A model generated the notes under the pieces. The model ran no database searches and was not told the DNA's origin. It saw only the letters and a list, made by a program, of their open reading frames with translations. This document shows, piece after piece, positions 8,262-16,551 of a stretch of DNA of 64,000 bases (within the stretch, counting starts at the first letter, position 1; each line of letters starts with the position of its first letter). Position numbers and translations under genes: made by a program. Source of the stretch: Oscillospiraceae bacterium (GTDB taxonomy: Bacteria > Bacillota > Clostridia > Oscillospirales > Ruminococcaceae); assembly GCA_017550285.1 (NCBI GenBank), contig JAFZPP010000017.1:1-64000 (forward strand), read 5' to 3'.

Positions 8262-10169
8262 ATGAAAATCCGAAATATTGCCGTGATCGTAATCGGTCTG
8301 GACGAGGAATATCAATATAATGTCATTCGCGGCATCAATCAGTATGCACGCGATAACAATGTCAATGTCACATATTTTGCAGCATTTCCCGGCGTTGTTG
8401 TCAGCAAGAAATTTGATATCGGCGAATTCAGCATCTTCAACCTGACCAATTTCTCCTATTTTGACGGTGCCCTGCTGATGCTCAATACATTCAGCAATTC
8501 CGAGCTCAAGGAACGAATCGTCTCGCGCGTGCGTGCATCCGGCATTCCGGCAGTCACCTTCGAGACCAAGGATTACCCCGAGTTCTATGATATCAGCATC
8601 GACAACTTCAAGGTCATGAAGGAGCTGACAAATCATGTCATTCAGGTGCACGGTGCAAAGGTGATCAACTACGTATCCGGTCCGCTCTCCAATCCCGAGG
8701 GCAGAACGCGGTACAATGCGTTTTTGAGCGCAATGAAGGAGAACAGTCTCCATGTTGACGAACGCCGCATCTTCCACGGCAGCTTCCGCGGCTATGACGG
8801 CAAGCTCGCCGCCGATGACTTTGCGGAATCCGGTCTGCCGCTGCCCGATGCGTTCATCTGCGCAAATGACAGCATGGCACTGACACTGATTACCTCGCTG
8901 CGGCAAATGGGCTACAGCGTGCCGGAGGATACGATTGTCACAGGCTTCGATGACAGCTTCATTGCAAAGAACAGCTCGCCGGAGCTGACATCCGTATCCC
9001 GTCCGCTGTATGAATCCGGCTATCAGGCATGCGATAAGCTCTGCCGCCTGCTGAACGGCGAGAATCAGCCGCGCTCGACGGAAATTTCCGCCGCGCCGGT
9101 CTATCGGGAAAGCTGCGGCTGTCCACGCTCCGCCGATGAAGATATCCGCGAAAACCAGAAGCAGACATTCAGCCGTCTCGAGCGCACAAACGCAAATATC
9201 CTGACGCTCAACCGTCTGACCGCAGGACTCGCAAGCGCTGAGACAACGGCGGAAAATATGGATGTTATCGCGTCAGTCCTCAACGATATCGACTGTGAAA
9301 AATTCTGTCTCTGCCTGACTGCGGACTGGCAGGAGGCGTTTTCGCCGAAGCTGCCGCCGCGTGACCCGAATGTCTACTGCGACTATATGACCGCGCCGCT
9401 GATCTGGGAGCGCACCGGACGCAGAAGCGTACCGATCTTCAAAAGCAGTGAGATGTTTCCCGAGCCGCCGCGGACCGGCGGAAATATCTATTACTTCCTG
9501 CCGCTGCATTTCGGCGACCGCTGCCTCGGCTATTACATCATTACAAACGGTAATTTCGCAATCAACAGCCTGCTCTGCCATACGCTGACCATGAACATCA
9601 GCAACTCGATTGAAAACATCCGCAAGCTGTTCCACCTGAACCGCGCCATGGAGGAGCTGAACCGCCTCTATGTCATTGACCCGCTCTGCGATATCTACAA
9701 CCGCAACGGCTTCATCAATCTTGCGGAGGAAATGTTCCGTGAGAGCGTCCGTAAGGGCGAAAGCATCCTGCTCAGCTTCATTGACATGGACGGGCTCAAA
9801 TTCATCAATGATAATTACGGGCATAATGAAGGCGATTTTGCAATCCGGCAGCTCGCCGAAATCATCAAAGCCTGCACGGATACGCACGGCATTGCAGCGC
9901 GCATCGGCGGCGATGAATTTGTAATCTTCGCAAAGAATGCCGGTCAGGACGCAGCGGATGCACTGGCGGACCGCTTCAATCATGCGCTTGCCGAATGCAA
10001 TCTGCGGCTGCAAAAGCCCTATCTGATCTCCGCCAGCATCGGCAGCATTGTAAACATCGCCAACGAAAACGATACGCTTTACAGCATGATTCAGCGCGCC
10101 GACGATAAGATGTATGAGATCAAAAAGTTCAAGAAAAGCGCACGGAAATCCGAAGCTGTGAGCGAATAA
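8262..10169 (+). CDS. LacI-type ligand-binding domain fused to GGDEF diguanylate cyclase
   Basis: The 635-residue protein starts directly in a periplasmic-binding-protein-like fold (Peripla_BP_3, as in LacI regulators), about 1-285. It contains the ICANDSMALTL and TGFDDS signatures of that fold. There is no helix-turn-helix, signal peptide or membrane segment. A middle region (about 290-450) is GAF-like or unassigned and precedes a helical linker. The C-terminal GGDEF domain has the intact GGDEF loop at about 549-553 (ARIGGDEFVIF), so c-di-GMP synthesis is expected. No RxxD inhibitory site is at the usual place before it. It presumably couples an intracellular sugar-like ligand to c-di-GMP. 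GAGGTG precedes ATG 8262. Confidence 0.9.
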   Translation: MKIRNIAVIVIGLDEEYQYNVIRGINQYARDNNVNVTYFAAFPGVVVSKKFDIGEFSIFNLTNFSYFDGALLMLNTFSNSELKERIVSRVRASGIPAVTFETKDYPEFYDISIDNFKVMKELTNHVIQVHGAKVINYVSGPLSNPEGRTRYNAFLSAMKENSLHVDERRIFHGSFRGYDGKLAADDFAESGLPLPDAFICANDSMALTLITSLRQMGYSVPEDTIVTGFDDSFIAKNSSPELTSVSRPLYESGYQACDKLCRLLNGENQPRSTEISAAPVYRESCGCPRSADEDIRENQKQTFSRLERTNANILTLNRLTAGLASAETTAENMDVIASVLNDIDCEKFCLCLTADWQEAFSPKLPPRDPNVYCDYMTAPLIWERTGRRSVPIFKSSEMFPEPPRTGGNIYYFLPLHFGDRCLGYYIITNGNFAINSLLCHTLTMNISNSIENIRKLFHLNRAMEELNRLYVIDPLCDIYNRNGFINLAEEMFRESVRKGESILLSFIDMDGLKFINDNYGHNEGDFAIRQLAEIIKACTDTHGIAARIGGDEFVIFAKNAGQDAADALADRFNHALAECNLRLQKPYLISASIGSIVNIANENDTLYSMIQRADDKMYEIKKFKKSARKSEAVSE

Positions 10170-10172
10170 ACC

Positions 10173-10215
10173 AATCCCCCTGCGGTACAGGAATTGACCG
10201 CAGGGGGATTTTTTT
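10173..10215. terminator. Strong rho-independent terminator between convergent genes
   Basis: AATCCCCCTGCGGT pairs with ACCGCAGGGGGATT, followed by a seven-T run on the plus strand. On the minus strand it ends with a shorter U-tract for the dockerin gene. Confidence 0.92.
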
Positions 10216-10219
10216 CGAT

Positions 10220-10675
10220 TCAGGTCTGATCGCGCAGGACAGCTTCCAGCACGCCGGTTTCAGGATTTTGCTCGATACGGTATTTCTCATTGAAGGCAAC
10301 AAGCGCCGCATCCGATTTCAATTCTCTGCCGACCACGCTCTCCATCGTCACCGTCGGGTCAACCAGATGTGCACAGTAGTAAATCAGCACAAACTCTGCA
10401 TCAGACACACTGGCAATGAATTCAATACTGTCTGGAAATTTTTCTGTTTTCCCGTCAACGTTGCCGAGCGCGCGCTGTTCCTTGGTCAGGCTGCCGTCTA
10501 ACTGGCACATGACTTCAACATAATCACGCAGAATCAGCTGCGCATCTGCAATATTGACAGTCCCGTCCAGATTGACGTCACCCATTTGCGGTATAATCTC
10601 CTCTGCGGAGACCGGTGCAGTCAGCATCCCGCAAAGCAATACTCCTGTGATGATTCCGATGGACAGTTTTTTCAT
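10220..10675 (-). CDS. Small secreted dockerin protein, last gene of the sigma-factor unit
   Basis: The protein has 151 residues. A Sec signal peptide (MKKLSIG, hydrophobic core, APVSA) is probably cut after residue 24. A type-I dockerin follows almost at once: first calcium loop GDVNLDGTVNIADA at 32-45, helix LILRDY, then a second half starting GNVDGK near 71. In that second half about a dozen extra residues separate the loop from SVSDAEFVLIYY. The last 50 residues are unassigned and contain no known enzyme domain, so it may be a cohesin-binding adaptor or decoy. It is 23 bases after the dockerin-bearing membrane gene. AGGAGG sets ATG 10675. Confidence 0.85.
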   Translation of the reverse strand: MKKLSIGIITGVLLCGMLTAPVSAEEIIPQMGDVNLDGTVNIADAQLILRDYVEVMCQLDGSLTKEQRALGNVDGKTEKFPDSIEFIASVSDAEFVLIYYCAHLVDPTVTMESVVGRELKSDAALVAFNEKYRIEQNPETGVLEAVLRDQT

Positions 10676-10698
10676 GATAATTTCCTCCTTCAAAAGTG

Positions 10699-12048
10699 TC
10701 ATTCATTTTGTGATTCCGGCACACTGATGCCGATAAACTGTACGGCGGCATCCCATGCCGCATCTTCTGATGCAAAGCCGGAAAGAGATGTGTAATAATG
10801 GTTGCCGGATTCATCCCATACGGTACCGGTCAGATTGCCCGATTCATGTACATAACGGCTGTAATCCCTGCGAACCTGAACGGTCAGATTCTTCTCCGGA
10901 ATCTGCACTTCCAGTGTTGTTTCCGAAGGAATGCCGTCTATATACAGCACAGAATCCTCATCCGTCAGAAGATACCGCACCAACGTGACAAACTGCCCGC
11001 CGCAGCGGTAATATGCCTTGAACTCGCCGTCGCTTTGGTGATACCAGTAACCGGTCATCGTGAATGCGCCCACATGCACCGGCAATGCGCCGAATCCTTC
11101 AAGCTGCACGGATTCCTCCGAAGCATCGGTATACCGCCAGATCATATCACGGTCAGCACAGCCGCCTGCGCCGAGCCCGACGATGCGTCCGTACCTGATA
11201 AATTCTTCCAGCGACAACTGATCCGCATGCATATCATGACCGTGCAGTTCATCAATATATCGGATCAGGACAAAGCTGTCTGCATAGGAAACAGGATAAT
11301 CTGTCTCCTGATAATCCCTGCGCTGCGGCTGAATCTCATCCGATCCCGATACCAGCGGCAGCGGAATCCGGTTGTCGGCGATACAGTCTCCGAGCACAAG
11401 CTGCTCCGGCGTCAGCAGACTTTCACCGCCTTCCAGCACAACTGCCGTATATTCCGCCTGAAGCAGTATAGCATCCTGCGAATCGAGCACGCCGTCCATA
11501 TTCACATCGCCGAGCTGATACTTTGCAGTGATCTCCGGATCATAGGCGCGTCCTGCAATGGTCGGATGCGTTTTTGTGCCGGTTTCAGTCTGCGCTGCCG
11601 TTTTCTGTGAAGCGGTTGTATTCTGCTGTGTTTTGGCAGATGCGTTTTGCGTCGCCGAAGCAAGTTCCGTGCCGCTGACAGCAGTTGTCTGCGTGATGAT
11701 GCCGAGGCGGGTTTTCGATTCCGGCTTTGCGCTTGTTTCACTCTGCACGGTTGTGGTGACAGTCGCCGGAAAGACCTCTGTAATATCATGCGCATGCGAC
11801 TCGACCGGAAAATCCGGCGTCCTGCTGCCGAACCAGAGCCCCAGACCGATCACAGCCGTCAGACATGCCGCTGCACTGAGCGCTGCCGCAGCCCCGAGCA
11901 GCCTGTGCGGCATCTGCCTCCGCTGAACGATCTGCGGCGCTGCCGAAAAACCGTCTTTCTTCATATGCGCCATGCGGTACTGCACCGCTTCATCGAGATA
12001 CTCCGGCGGCAGAAGCGCCATGAGATCATTCATCTGCATATTATTCAC
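10699..12048 (-). CDS. Membrane protein with anti-sigma layout and an extracellular dockerin
   Basis: The 449-residue protein has a short cytosolic part (1-49), one membrane helix (about 50-73), a long Thr/Ser/Gln-rich linker (80-165) and an extracellular dockerin from about 179. The first calcium loop is GDVNMDGVLDSQDA. The second half is interrupted by about 20 residues before VSYADSFVLIRYI. An unassigned C-terminal domain (about 280-449) follows, possibly DUF4367-like. The start is the GTG at 12048, which overlaps the stop of the sigma-factor gene (GTGA); AGGAGG lies upstream. Coupling to an ECF sigma gene and a single-pass topology point to an anti-sigma factor. I see no zinc-binding HxxxCxxC motif, so that role is inferred. 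Confidence 0.82.
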   Translation of the reverse strand: MNNMQMNDLMALLPPEYLDEAVQYRMAHMKKDGFSAAPQIVQRRQMPHRLLGAAAALSAAACLTAVIGLGLWFGSRTPDFPVESHAHDITEVFPATVTTTVQSETSAKPESKTRLGIITQTTAVSGTELASATQNASAKTQQNTTASQKTAAQTETGTKTHPTIAGRAYDPEITAKYQLGDVNMDGVLDSQDAILLQAEYTAVVLEGGESLLTPEQLVLGDCIADNRIPLPLVSGSDEIQPQRRDYQETDYPVSYADSFVLIRYIDELHGHDMHADQLSLEEFIRYGRIVGLGAGGCADRDMIWRYTDASEESVQLEGFGALPVHVGAFTMTGYWYHQSDGEFKAYYRCGGQFVTLVRYLLTDEDSVLYIDGIPSETTLEVQIPEKNLTVQVRRDYSRYVHESGNLTGTVWDESGNHYYTSLSGFASEDAAWDAAVQFIGISVPESQNE

Positions 12049-12608
12049 ATCAATCCCTCCTTTCTCAGGTATTCTCCGAGCTTTTTGCGTGTCCGCAGCA
12101 GTGTCATTTTCACTGCGCTCTTTCCCATTTTGTGCTCCTCTGCCAGTTCGCTGACCGTACACATCATCCAGTAATGCTCAATAAAGAGAATGCGCGTTTC
12201 CTGCGGCAGGGACGATAAAAACTGCCCCAGCGCCGCACGGAGCATCCGCTGCTCCGCGGCAAGCGCCGTATCGTCCGCATCCGCCAGCACATCCGGCAGC
12301 GATTCCAGCGAGATATCCGCACTGCCGCCGCCGCGCTTGACCGCAGTATTCTGTGCCTGCCGGTCCAGTGCAATATGTTTTGTCAGCGTGATGAGAAATG
12401 CACGGAAGCTCTTCGGCTTTGCCGGCGGAATCGCATTCCAGAGATGCAGCATCGCATCGCTGACACATTCCTCCGCATCCTCTGCATTGCCCAGAATTCT
12501 GTATACAATGCTGTAGCAGAAGCCGCCGTAGCGTGTCTGTGTTTCGGCGATTGCCTGCTCACTGCGCATTTCAAACATCCGTATCAGATCAGCGTCATCT
12601 GCCGGCAT
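12045..12608 (-). CDS. ECF-type RNA polymerase sigma factor
   Basis: This 187-residue protein has the two domains of extracytoplasmic-function sigma factors. Region 2 runs over about 25-90 and includes YSIVYRILGNAEDAEECVSD. Region 4 at the C-terminus contains LPQETRILFIEHYWM and the helix-turn-helix TVSELAEEHKMGKSAVKMTLLRTRKKL. It would direct RNA polymerase to a small regulon when released from its membrane partner, encoded by the overlapping next gene. ATG 12608 was chosen because AGGAGG lies 8 bases upstream; an ATG two codons earlier lies too close to that site. An ECF-style promoter 44 bases upstream suggests autoregulation. Confidence 0.92.
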   Translation of the reverse strand: MPADDADLIRMFEMRSEQAIAETQTRYGGFCYSIVYRILGNAEDAEECVSDAMLHLWNAIPPAKPKSFRAFLITLTKHIALDRQAQNTAVKRGGGSADISLESLPDVLADADDTALAAEQRMLRAALGQFLSSLPQETRILFIEHYWMMCTVSELAEEHKMGKSAVKMTLLRTRKKLGEYLRKEGLM

Positions 12609-12651
12609 ATGCATCGCCTCCTTTGCTTTTGTTTTCCCCGCTTCATTCCCA

Positions 12652-12680
12652 TAGACGGCAAATCTCCCCGAACGGTCACA
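12652..12680 (-). promoter_or_regulatory. Putative ECF-sigma promoter controlling the sigma/dockerin operon
   Basis: The minus strand has TGTGACC, 16 bases, CGTCTA. The shape matches ECF promoters (TGtaAC-type -35, CGTC-type -10 as for SigM/SigX/SigW groups) and not the sigma-A consensus. Its position, 44 bases before the sigma start codon, fits autoregulation. Confidence 0.55.
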
Positions 12681-12699
12681 GGAAAAATAAAAAAACTGA

Positions 12700-12771
12700 A
12701 AAAAAGAAAAAGCAGAAAGTATCATCACCGGAACACATTGATGTTCCGGCATACGGATTCCTTTCTGCTTT
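12700..12771 (-). terminator. Terminator after dusB
   Basis: An outer stem AAAGCAGAAAG/CTTTCTGCTTT encloses a perfect inner hairpin CCGGAACA/TGTTCCGG. On the minus strand it is followed by several T runs. Confidence 0.8.
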
Positions 12772-12793
12772 CTCTCTGCACCTTCCTGCCTGT

Positions 12794-13789
12794 TCACTTT
12801 GCTCTGTCTGCGCGGTATGCCAGATAGTCCGCGGCAAGCTGTTCCGCATCGGCATAGGTGCAGAGCCCTGCCGAGCGCGCACGGAATGCAGCCGCACCCG
12901 GATAGCCGCGCAGATACCATAACGCATGCTTGCGCGCCTCTCGCATGGCAAGCTGCTCCGATTTTTCGCTGTTGTCCAGAATCATGCGCATATGCCGGAG
13001 CATCTCACGCAGCCGCGTTTCCACATCAGGCGGCGTAAACGGCGTCCCTTCCAGTGCATGTATGATTTCCCCGAATATCCAAGGATTGCCGTAGCTCGCC
13101 CTGCCGACCATGACCAGATCACAGCCTGTCTCACGGTACATGCGCACCGCGTCCGCGCCGGATGTGATATCGCCGTTGCCGATCACCGGAACCGATACGG
13201 CTGCCTTGACTGCCGCGATCTGTGACCAGTCCGCATTGCCGCTGTAAAACTGCGTGCGCGTTCTGCCGTGGACGGCAATCGCTTCTGCGCCCTCTGCTTC
13301 CATGCGCTTTGCAAACTCGACTGCATTGATATGCTCCGCATCCCAGCCGATGCGCATTTTGACGGTCACGGCGCATCTGCCTTCCGCCGCTCTGACCGCT
13401 GCTTTCAGGCATTCCGCAGCAAGCTCCGGTGTTTTCATCAGCGCACTGCCCGCCCCCTGATTGACAACCTTCGGCACCGGACAGCCCATATTCAGATCAA
13501 TCCAGTCCGGCTGAAAATCCAGCAGCCGCTGCACCGCCTCCGAAATAAATTCCGGTTCACTGCCGAAAAGCTGCAAGCCCATGGGGCGCTCCGCCTGTGT
13601 GATGCGGCAGAGCTCGGCACTCCCCTTGCTGCCGTAGCAGAGCCCCTTTGCCGAAATCAGCTCGCCGGTCGTCATGCAGGCGCCGTGTTCTGCGCAGAGC
13701 GTGCGGTATGCGGTATCGGCGACCGATGCCATCGGTGCAAGGGCTGCGGTCTGCGGCACGGTCTGCCGCGCGATTGTAACTGTATTCAT
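12794..13789 (-). CDS. dusB: tRNA-dihydrouridine synthase
   Basis: This FMN enzyme reduces uridines in the D-loop of tRNA using NADPH. The 331-residue protein begins with the TIM-barrel strand AALAPMASVADTAYR. It has the catalytic cysteine at 103 in NMGCPVPKV, the substrate motif VKMRIGWD, the AVHGRTR histidine motif and VIGNGDI, followed by MVGRASYGNPWIF. Length and motifs match the DusB group of Firmicutes. The start overlaps the stop of the upstream amidohydrolase gene in an ATGA, so translation is coupled. A strong terminator follows. Confidence 0.95.
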   Translation of the reverse strand: MNTVTIARQTVPQTAALAPMASVADTAYRTLCAEHGACMTTGELISAKGLCYGSKGSAELCRITQAERPMGLQLFGSEPEFISEAVQRLLDFQPDWIDLNMGCPVPKVVNQGAGSALMKTPELAAECLKAAVRAAEGRCAVTVKMRIGWDAEHINAVEFAKRMEAEGAEAIAVHGRTRTQFYSGNADWSQIAAVKAAVSVPVIGNGDITSGADAVRMYRETGCDLVMVGRASYGNPWIFGEIIHALEGTPFTPPDVETRLREMLRHMRMILDNSEKSEQLAMREARKHALWYLRGYPGAAAFRARSAGLCTYADAEQLAADYLAYRADRAK

Positions 13790-14616
13790 GCGATATGACT
13801 CCCAAGCAGACGCAGCGCATTTTCATGCGTGATCTGTGACATTTCTTTTTCTGTCAGTCCGAGCGATGTCAGGAAGCGCAGCGTATCTGCCGGACTCTCC
13901 CACGGCGAATCAGAGCCGAACAGAATCTTCTCCGCGCCGTGATTCCGGATGATGCGGACACACTGCGCCGGATCAATAAACTGCGAGATAAACGCCGTAT
14001 CAAGCATGATCGGCGTCCCGACGAGATATTTCTCGACGTCATCCCACTGTTCCCAGCCGCCGAGATGCGCCGCGATCAGATTCTTTCCGGAGACATAATC
14101 AAGCGCATGACGAATCCGCTCCGGCGGTGCATATACGGGCGGAGGGAGTCCGATATCGTCGCCTGCATGGAAAATGACCAGCAGATCAAGCTGCTCCGCC
14201 TTTTGCAGAATGCGCAGCACCTCCGGACTGTCGATATAGAACTGCTGGAACTGCAAATGCAGCTTGATGCCGCAGAATCCGCGTTGCTTCAAATCTTCGA
14301 GCACGGTCTCCCATGCAGGGTCCGCCGGATGCAGCGTGCCGAAGGAAAGCGCCTGTTCCGACCGGACGGTTTCCGCATAGCGGTTGATCGTCGCGGTCTG
14401 CGAGGGCTTGGTCGCAATCGGCAGGCAGACGCTTCTGTCCACATGCGTGCGCTGCATGTCGCTGAGCAGACCGTCAAGCGTTGCCGGACGGCAGGTCAGC
14501 GGCTCGCCCTTCCGGTAATCCTCGCCCTGAATCTGCCGGATTGCAGATTCCAGCGCTGCAATGCTGCGCGCGGCAATCGCTTCCGGAAAAATATGTGTAT
14601 GAAAATCAATGAGCAT
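13786..14616 (-). CDS. Amidohydrolase family metal-dependent hydrolase
   Basis: The 276-residue protein is a compact TIM-barrel amidohydrolase of the amidohydro_2 group. It starts MLIDFHTHIFPE, giving the metal-binding His-x-His pair at 6 and 8. It also has IFHAGDD, a third histidine in AAHLGGW and the catalytic-aspartate motif FGSDSPW. Such proteins include decarboxylases and hydrolases of carboxylated substrates; the substrate cannot be told here. ATG 14616 was preferred because GGAGG precedes it and the domain begins immediately. The coupled gene is dusB; no functional link is known to me. Confidence 0.88.
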   Translation of the reverse strand: MLIDFHTHIFPEAIAARSIAALESAIRQIQGEDYRKGEPLTCRPATLDGLLSDMQRTHVDRSVCLPIATKPSQTATINRYAETVRSEQALSFGTLHPADPAWETVLEDLKQRGFCGIKLHLQFQQFYIDSPEVLRILQKAEQLDLLVIFHAGDDIGLPPPVYAPPERIRHALDYVSGKNLIAAHLGGWEQWDDVEKYLVGTPIMLDTAFISQFIDPAQCVRIIRNHGAEKILFGSDSPWESPADTLRFLTSLGLTEKEMSQITHENALRLLGSHIA

Positions 14617-14629
14617 AGGTTCCTCCGTA

Positions 14630-15271
14630 TCAGTGCATGTATTGCGCGAGCCATTCAAATGCTTCTGCTTTCGGAATATCGACCTCATTCAGGATCATAT
14701 CCAGCAGTTCAAGGTCATCTGTGCAGGATGCAAGCTCCTTGCGCCGTTCATAGTCCTCATTGCTGCACCGCGCCTGTTCCAGTTCGTCCGGATCGTCAAT
14801 ATCTCCGTAATAGTACTCGTCTGTTTCCCAGTCCTCCAGTGAAAACTGCTCATAATTCAGACAATAGTAAATCGCCGCAAATGTCCGGCTGACGCCGAGA
14901 TGCCGGTCCAGCGCATCCAGAACGGTCTTCATGCCTTTTTCATTGCAGATTGCCTTTGCAATAAAATCGCGCAGGATTTCTTCCTCCTCATCCGAGCCGA
15001 TCTCGGCAAACTGTTCCGGATCAGGCACAAGAAAGAGATCATCGGCGTAATCATATTCCAGAAGCCGTGCGGTCACTTCCAGATAAACCGTACACATGCC
15101 TGCTGCCAGCGAATAGACCTGCATTTTCTCGGGAATCGTGTCATAGGAAGTCAGCCCGTCGCGTTCCAGCAATTCCCAAACCTTGACAAACCAGATTTCT
15201 GCATTGCCCTCATAGGTTATGATGCCGCTGCGGATGCAGGATTCGATTTCATTCTGATAATTGACTTTCAT
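14630..15271 (-). CDS. Conserved-looking hypothetical cytosolic protein
   Basis: This 213-residue acidic protein has no signal peptide, membrane helix or family motif that I recognise. It is predicted mostly helical. A hydrophobic central segment (VYSLAAGMCTVYLEVTARLLEY) is followed by acidic runs (SDEEEEIL, DEYYYGDIDDPDEL). Its length and acidity recall immunity-type or DUF4375-like proteins of Firmicutes, but that is only an impression. It is preceded by its own promoter and an AAAGGAG site. It ends 13 bases before the amidohydrolase start, so it probably heads that transcript. Confidence 0.75.
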   Translation of the reverse strand: MKVNYQNEIESCIRSGIITYEGNAEIWFVKVWELLERDGLTSYDTIPEKMQVYSLAAGMCTVYLEVTARLLEYDYADDLFLVPDPEQFAEIGSDEEEEILRDFIAKAICNEKGMKTVLDALDRHLGVSRTFAAIYYCLNYEQFSLEDWETDEYYYGDIDDPDELEQARCSNEDYERRKELASCTDDLELLDMILNEVDIPKAEAFEWLAQYMH

Positions 15272-15304
15272 GGTGCAGAACTCCTTTCAGATCATATACT
15301 CTTT

Positions 15305-15333
15305 ATTATACAACAATTCACCGCGCAATGCAA
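15305..15333 (-). promoter_or_regulatory. Sigma-A promoter for the hypothetical-amidohydrolase-dusB transcript
   Basis: The minus strand reads TTGCAT, 17 bases, TATAAT, 33 bases before ATG 15271. Confidence 0.78.
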
Positions 15334-15437
15334 GCGCCGCACCTGAAAAGATAGGAAAGAGAAGTGAAAGTGAGGAGATAAAGGAAGGCGGAAGGAGAAA
15401 AGCACACTTGTTAAAATATAAATATTTATTCGGAATA

Positions 15438-15466
15438 TTGACAAAATAATATTTCTGTGATATCAT
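15438..15466 (+). promoter_or_regulatory. Sigma-A promoter for the SPFH/RHH pair
   Basis: TTGACA is followed after 17 bases by TATCAT, in an AT-rich stretch unlike the surrounding DNA. The -10 box is inside a perfect palindrome. Confidence 0.85.
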
Positions 15467-15476
15467 AATGATATCA
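15458..15476. promoter_or_regulatory. Perfect 19-base palindrome over the -10 box, candidate operator
   Basis: TGATATCAT-A-ATGATATCA is an exact inverted repeat covering the -10 hexamer and the likely transcription start. A repressor bound here would block the promoter. The ribbon-helix-helix protein encoded at 16552 is the obvious candidate. Confidence 0.6.
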
Positions 15477-15511
15477 AATGGATGTGCAATTCATCCGGAA
15501 AGGACATCATC

Positions 15512-16549
15512 ATGAAAGAAAAGATTTTGACACAAAAGAAAAACGGTATGGCAATGCTTCTGCTCTTCCTCCTGCTCTATCTCGCCGGTGTCGGGGTATT
15601 CGTCTACGGCGTCACGGGCTTCGATGCGGAAGGACAAATCGCCGTTCTCCGCCTGACTGCATTCATCGCAGGCATCATCTGGATGTGCATCGGCTGGTTC
15701 CCGCTGCTCGGTCTGCGCATCCTCAAGCCGCAGGAAGCGCTCGTCCTGACCCTCTTCGGCAAGTATGTCGGCACGCTCAAGGGCGACGGCTTCTACTGGG
15801 TCAATCCCTTCTGCACCGGCTTCAATCCGGCTGCCACGACCAGACTCCGCCAGAGCGGCGATGTGGCGCCGACCTCCGTGCTCAAAGCTGCTGCTCCGGA
15901 CGGCACAACGGCAAATGTTGCGCTGGAAATGCCGAACAAGAAAATTTCCCTGAAAATGATGACCCTGAACAACAATCAGCAGAAGATCAATGACTGCCTC
16001 GGCAATCCCATTGAGATCGGCATTGCGGTCATCTGGCGCGTTGTCGATACGGCACAGGCGGTGTTCAATGTCGATAACTACAAGGAATATCTCTCCCTGC
16101 AATGCGATACCGCACTGCGCAATATCGTCCGGCTCTATCCGTATGACGTCGCACCGAATGTCGATACGACCGGCGACGGCATTGCGGACGAGGGCTCGCT
16201 CCGCGGCTCCAGCGAGGTCGTTGCAGCAAGAATCCGCGATGAGATTCAGCAGAAGGTCGAGAACGCAGGCATCGAGATTATCGAAGCAAGAATCACCTAT
16301 CTTGCATATGCACCGGAGATCGCAGCCGTGATGCTCCAGCGTCAGCAGGCATCCGCAATCATTGATGCAAGAAAGATGATCGTAGACGGTGCAGTCGGCA
16401 TGGTGGAGATGGCGCTCGAGCGACTCAGCGAGAACAACACGATCGAGCTGGACGAGGAGCGCAAGGCGGCAATGGTTTCCAACCTGCTCGTCGTGCTCTG
16501 CGGCAATCATGATGCACAGCCGGTGGTCAATTCCGGCAGCCTCTACTGA
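15512..16549 (+). CDS. SPFH (band 7/stomatin-like) domain membrane protein
   Basis: The 345-residue protein has two N-terminal membrane helices (about 12-34 and 45-68). A large cytosolic SPFH domain follows, beginning near [29 protein letters not shown]. It continues with the band-7 features [20 protein letters not shown] and an extended helix [20 protein letters not shown] coiled segment with [15 protein letters not shown] precedes the C-terminus. SPFH proteins assemble as ring-like scaffolds in membrane microdomains. ATG 15512 is preferred to an upstream in-frame ATG because AAAGGA lies 8 bases before it. It is 2 bases from the RHH gene. Confidence 0.9.
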   Translation: MKEKILTQKKNGMAMLLLFLLLYLAGVGVFVYGVTGFDAEGQIAVLRLTAFIAGIIWMCIGWFPLLGLRILKPQEALVLTLFGKYVGTLKGDGFYWVNPFCTGFNPAATTRLRQSGDVAPTSVLKAAAPDGTTANVALEMPNKKISLKMMTLNNNQQKINDCLGNPIEIGIAVIWRVVDTAQAVFNVDNYKEYLSLQCDTALRNIVRLYPYDVAPNVDTTGDGIADEGSLRGSSEVVAARIRDEIQQKVENAGIEIIEARITYLAYAPEIAAVMLQRQQASAIIDARKMIVDGAVGMVEMALERLSENNTIELDEERKAAMVSNLLVVLCGNHDAQPVVNSGSLY

Positions 16550-16551
16550 TC

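Noticed and set aside
10699-12048. Classical zinc-binding anti-sigma (ZAS) domain in the dockerin membrane protein
   Set aside because: The cytosolic 49 residues contain no HxxxCxxC motif, so the anti-sigma role rests only on gene coupling and topology.
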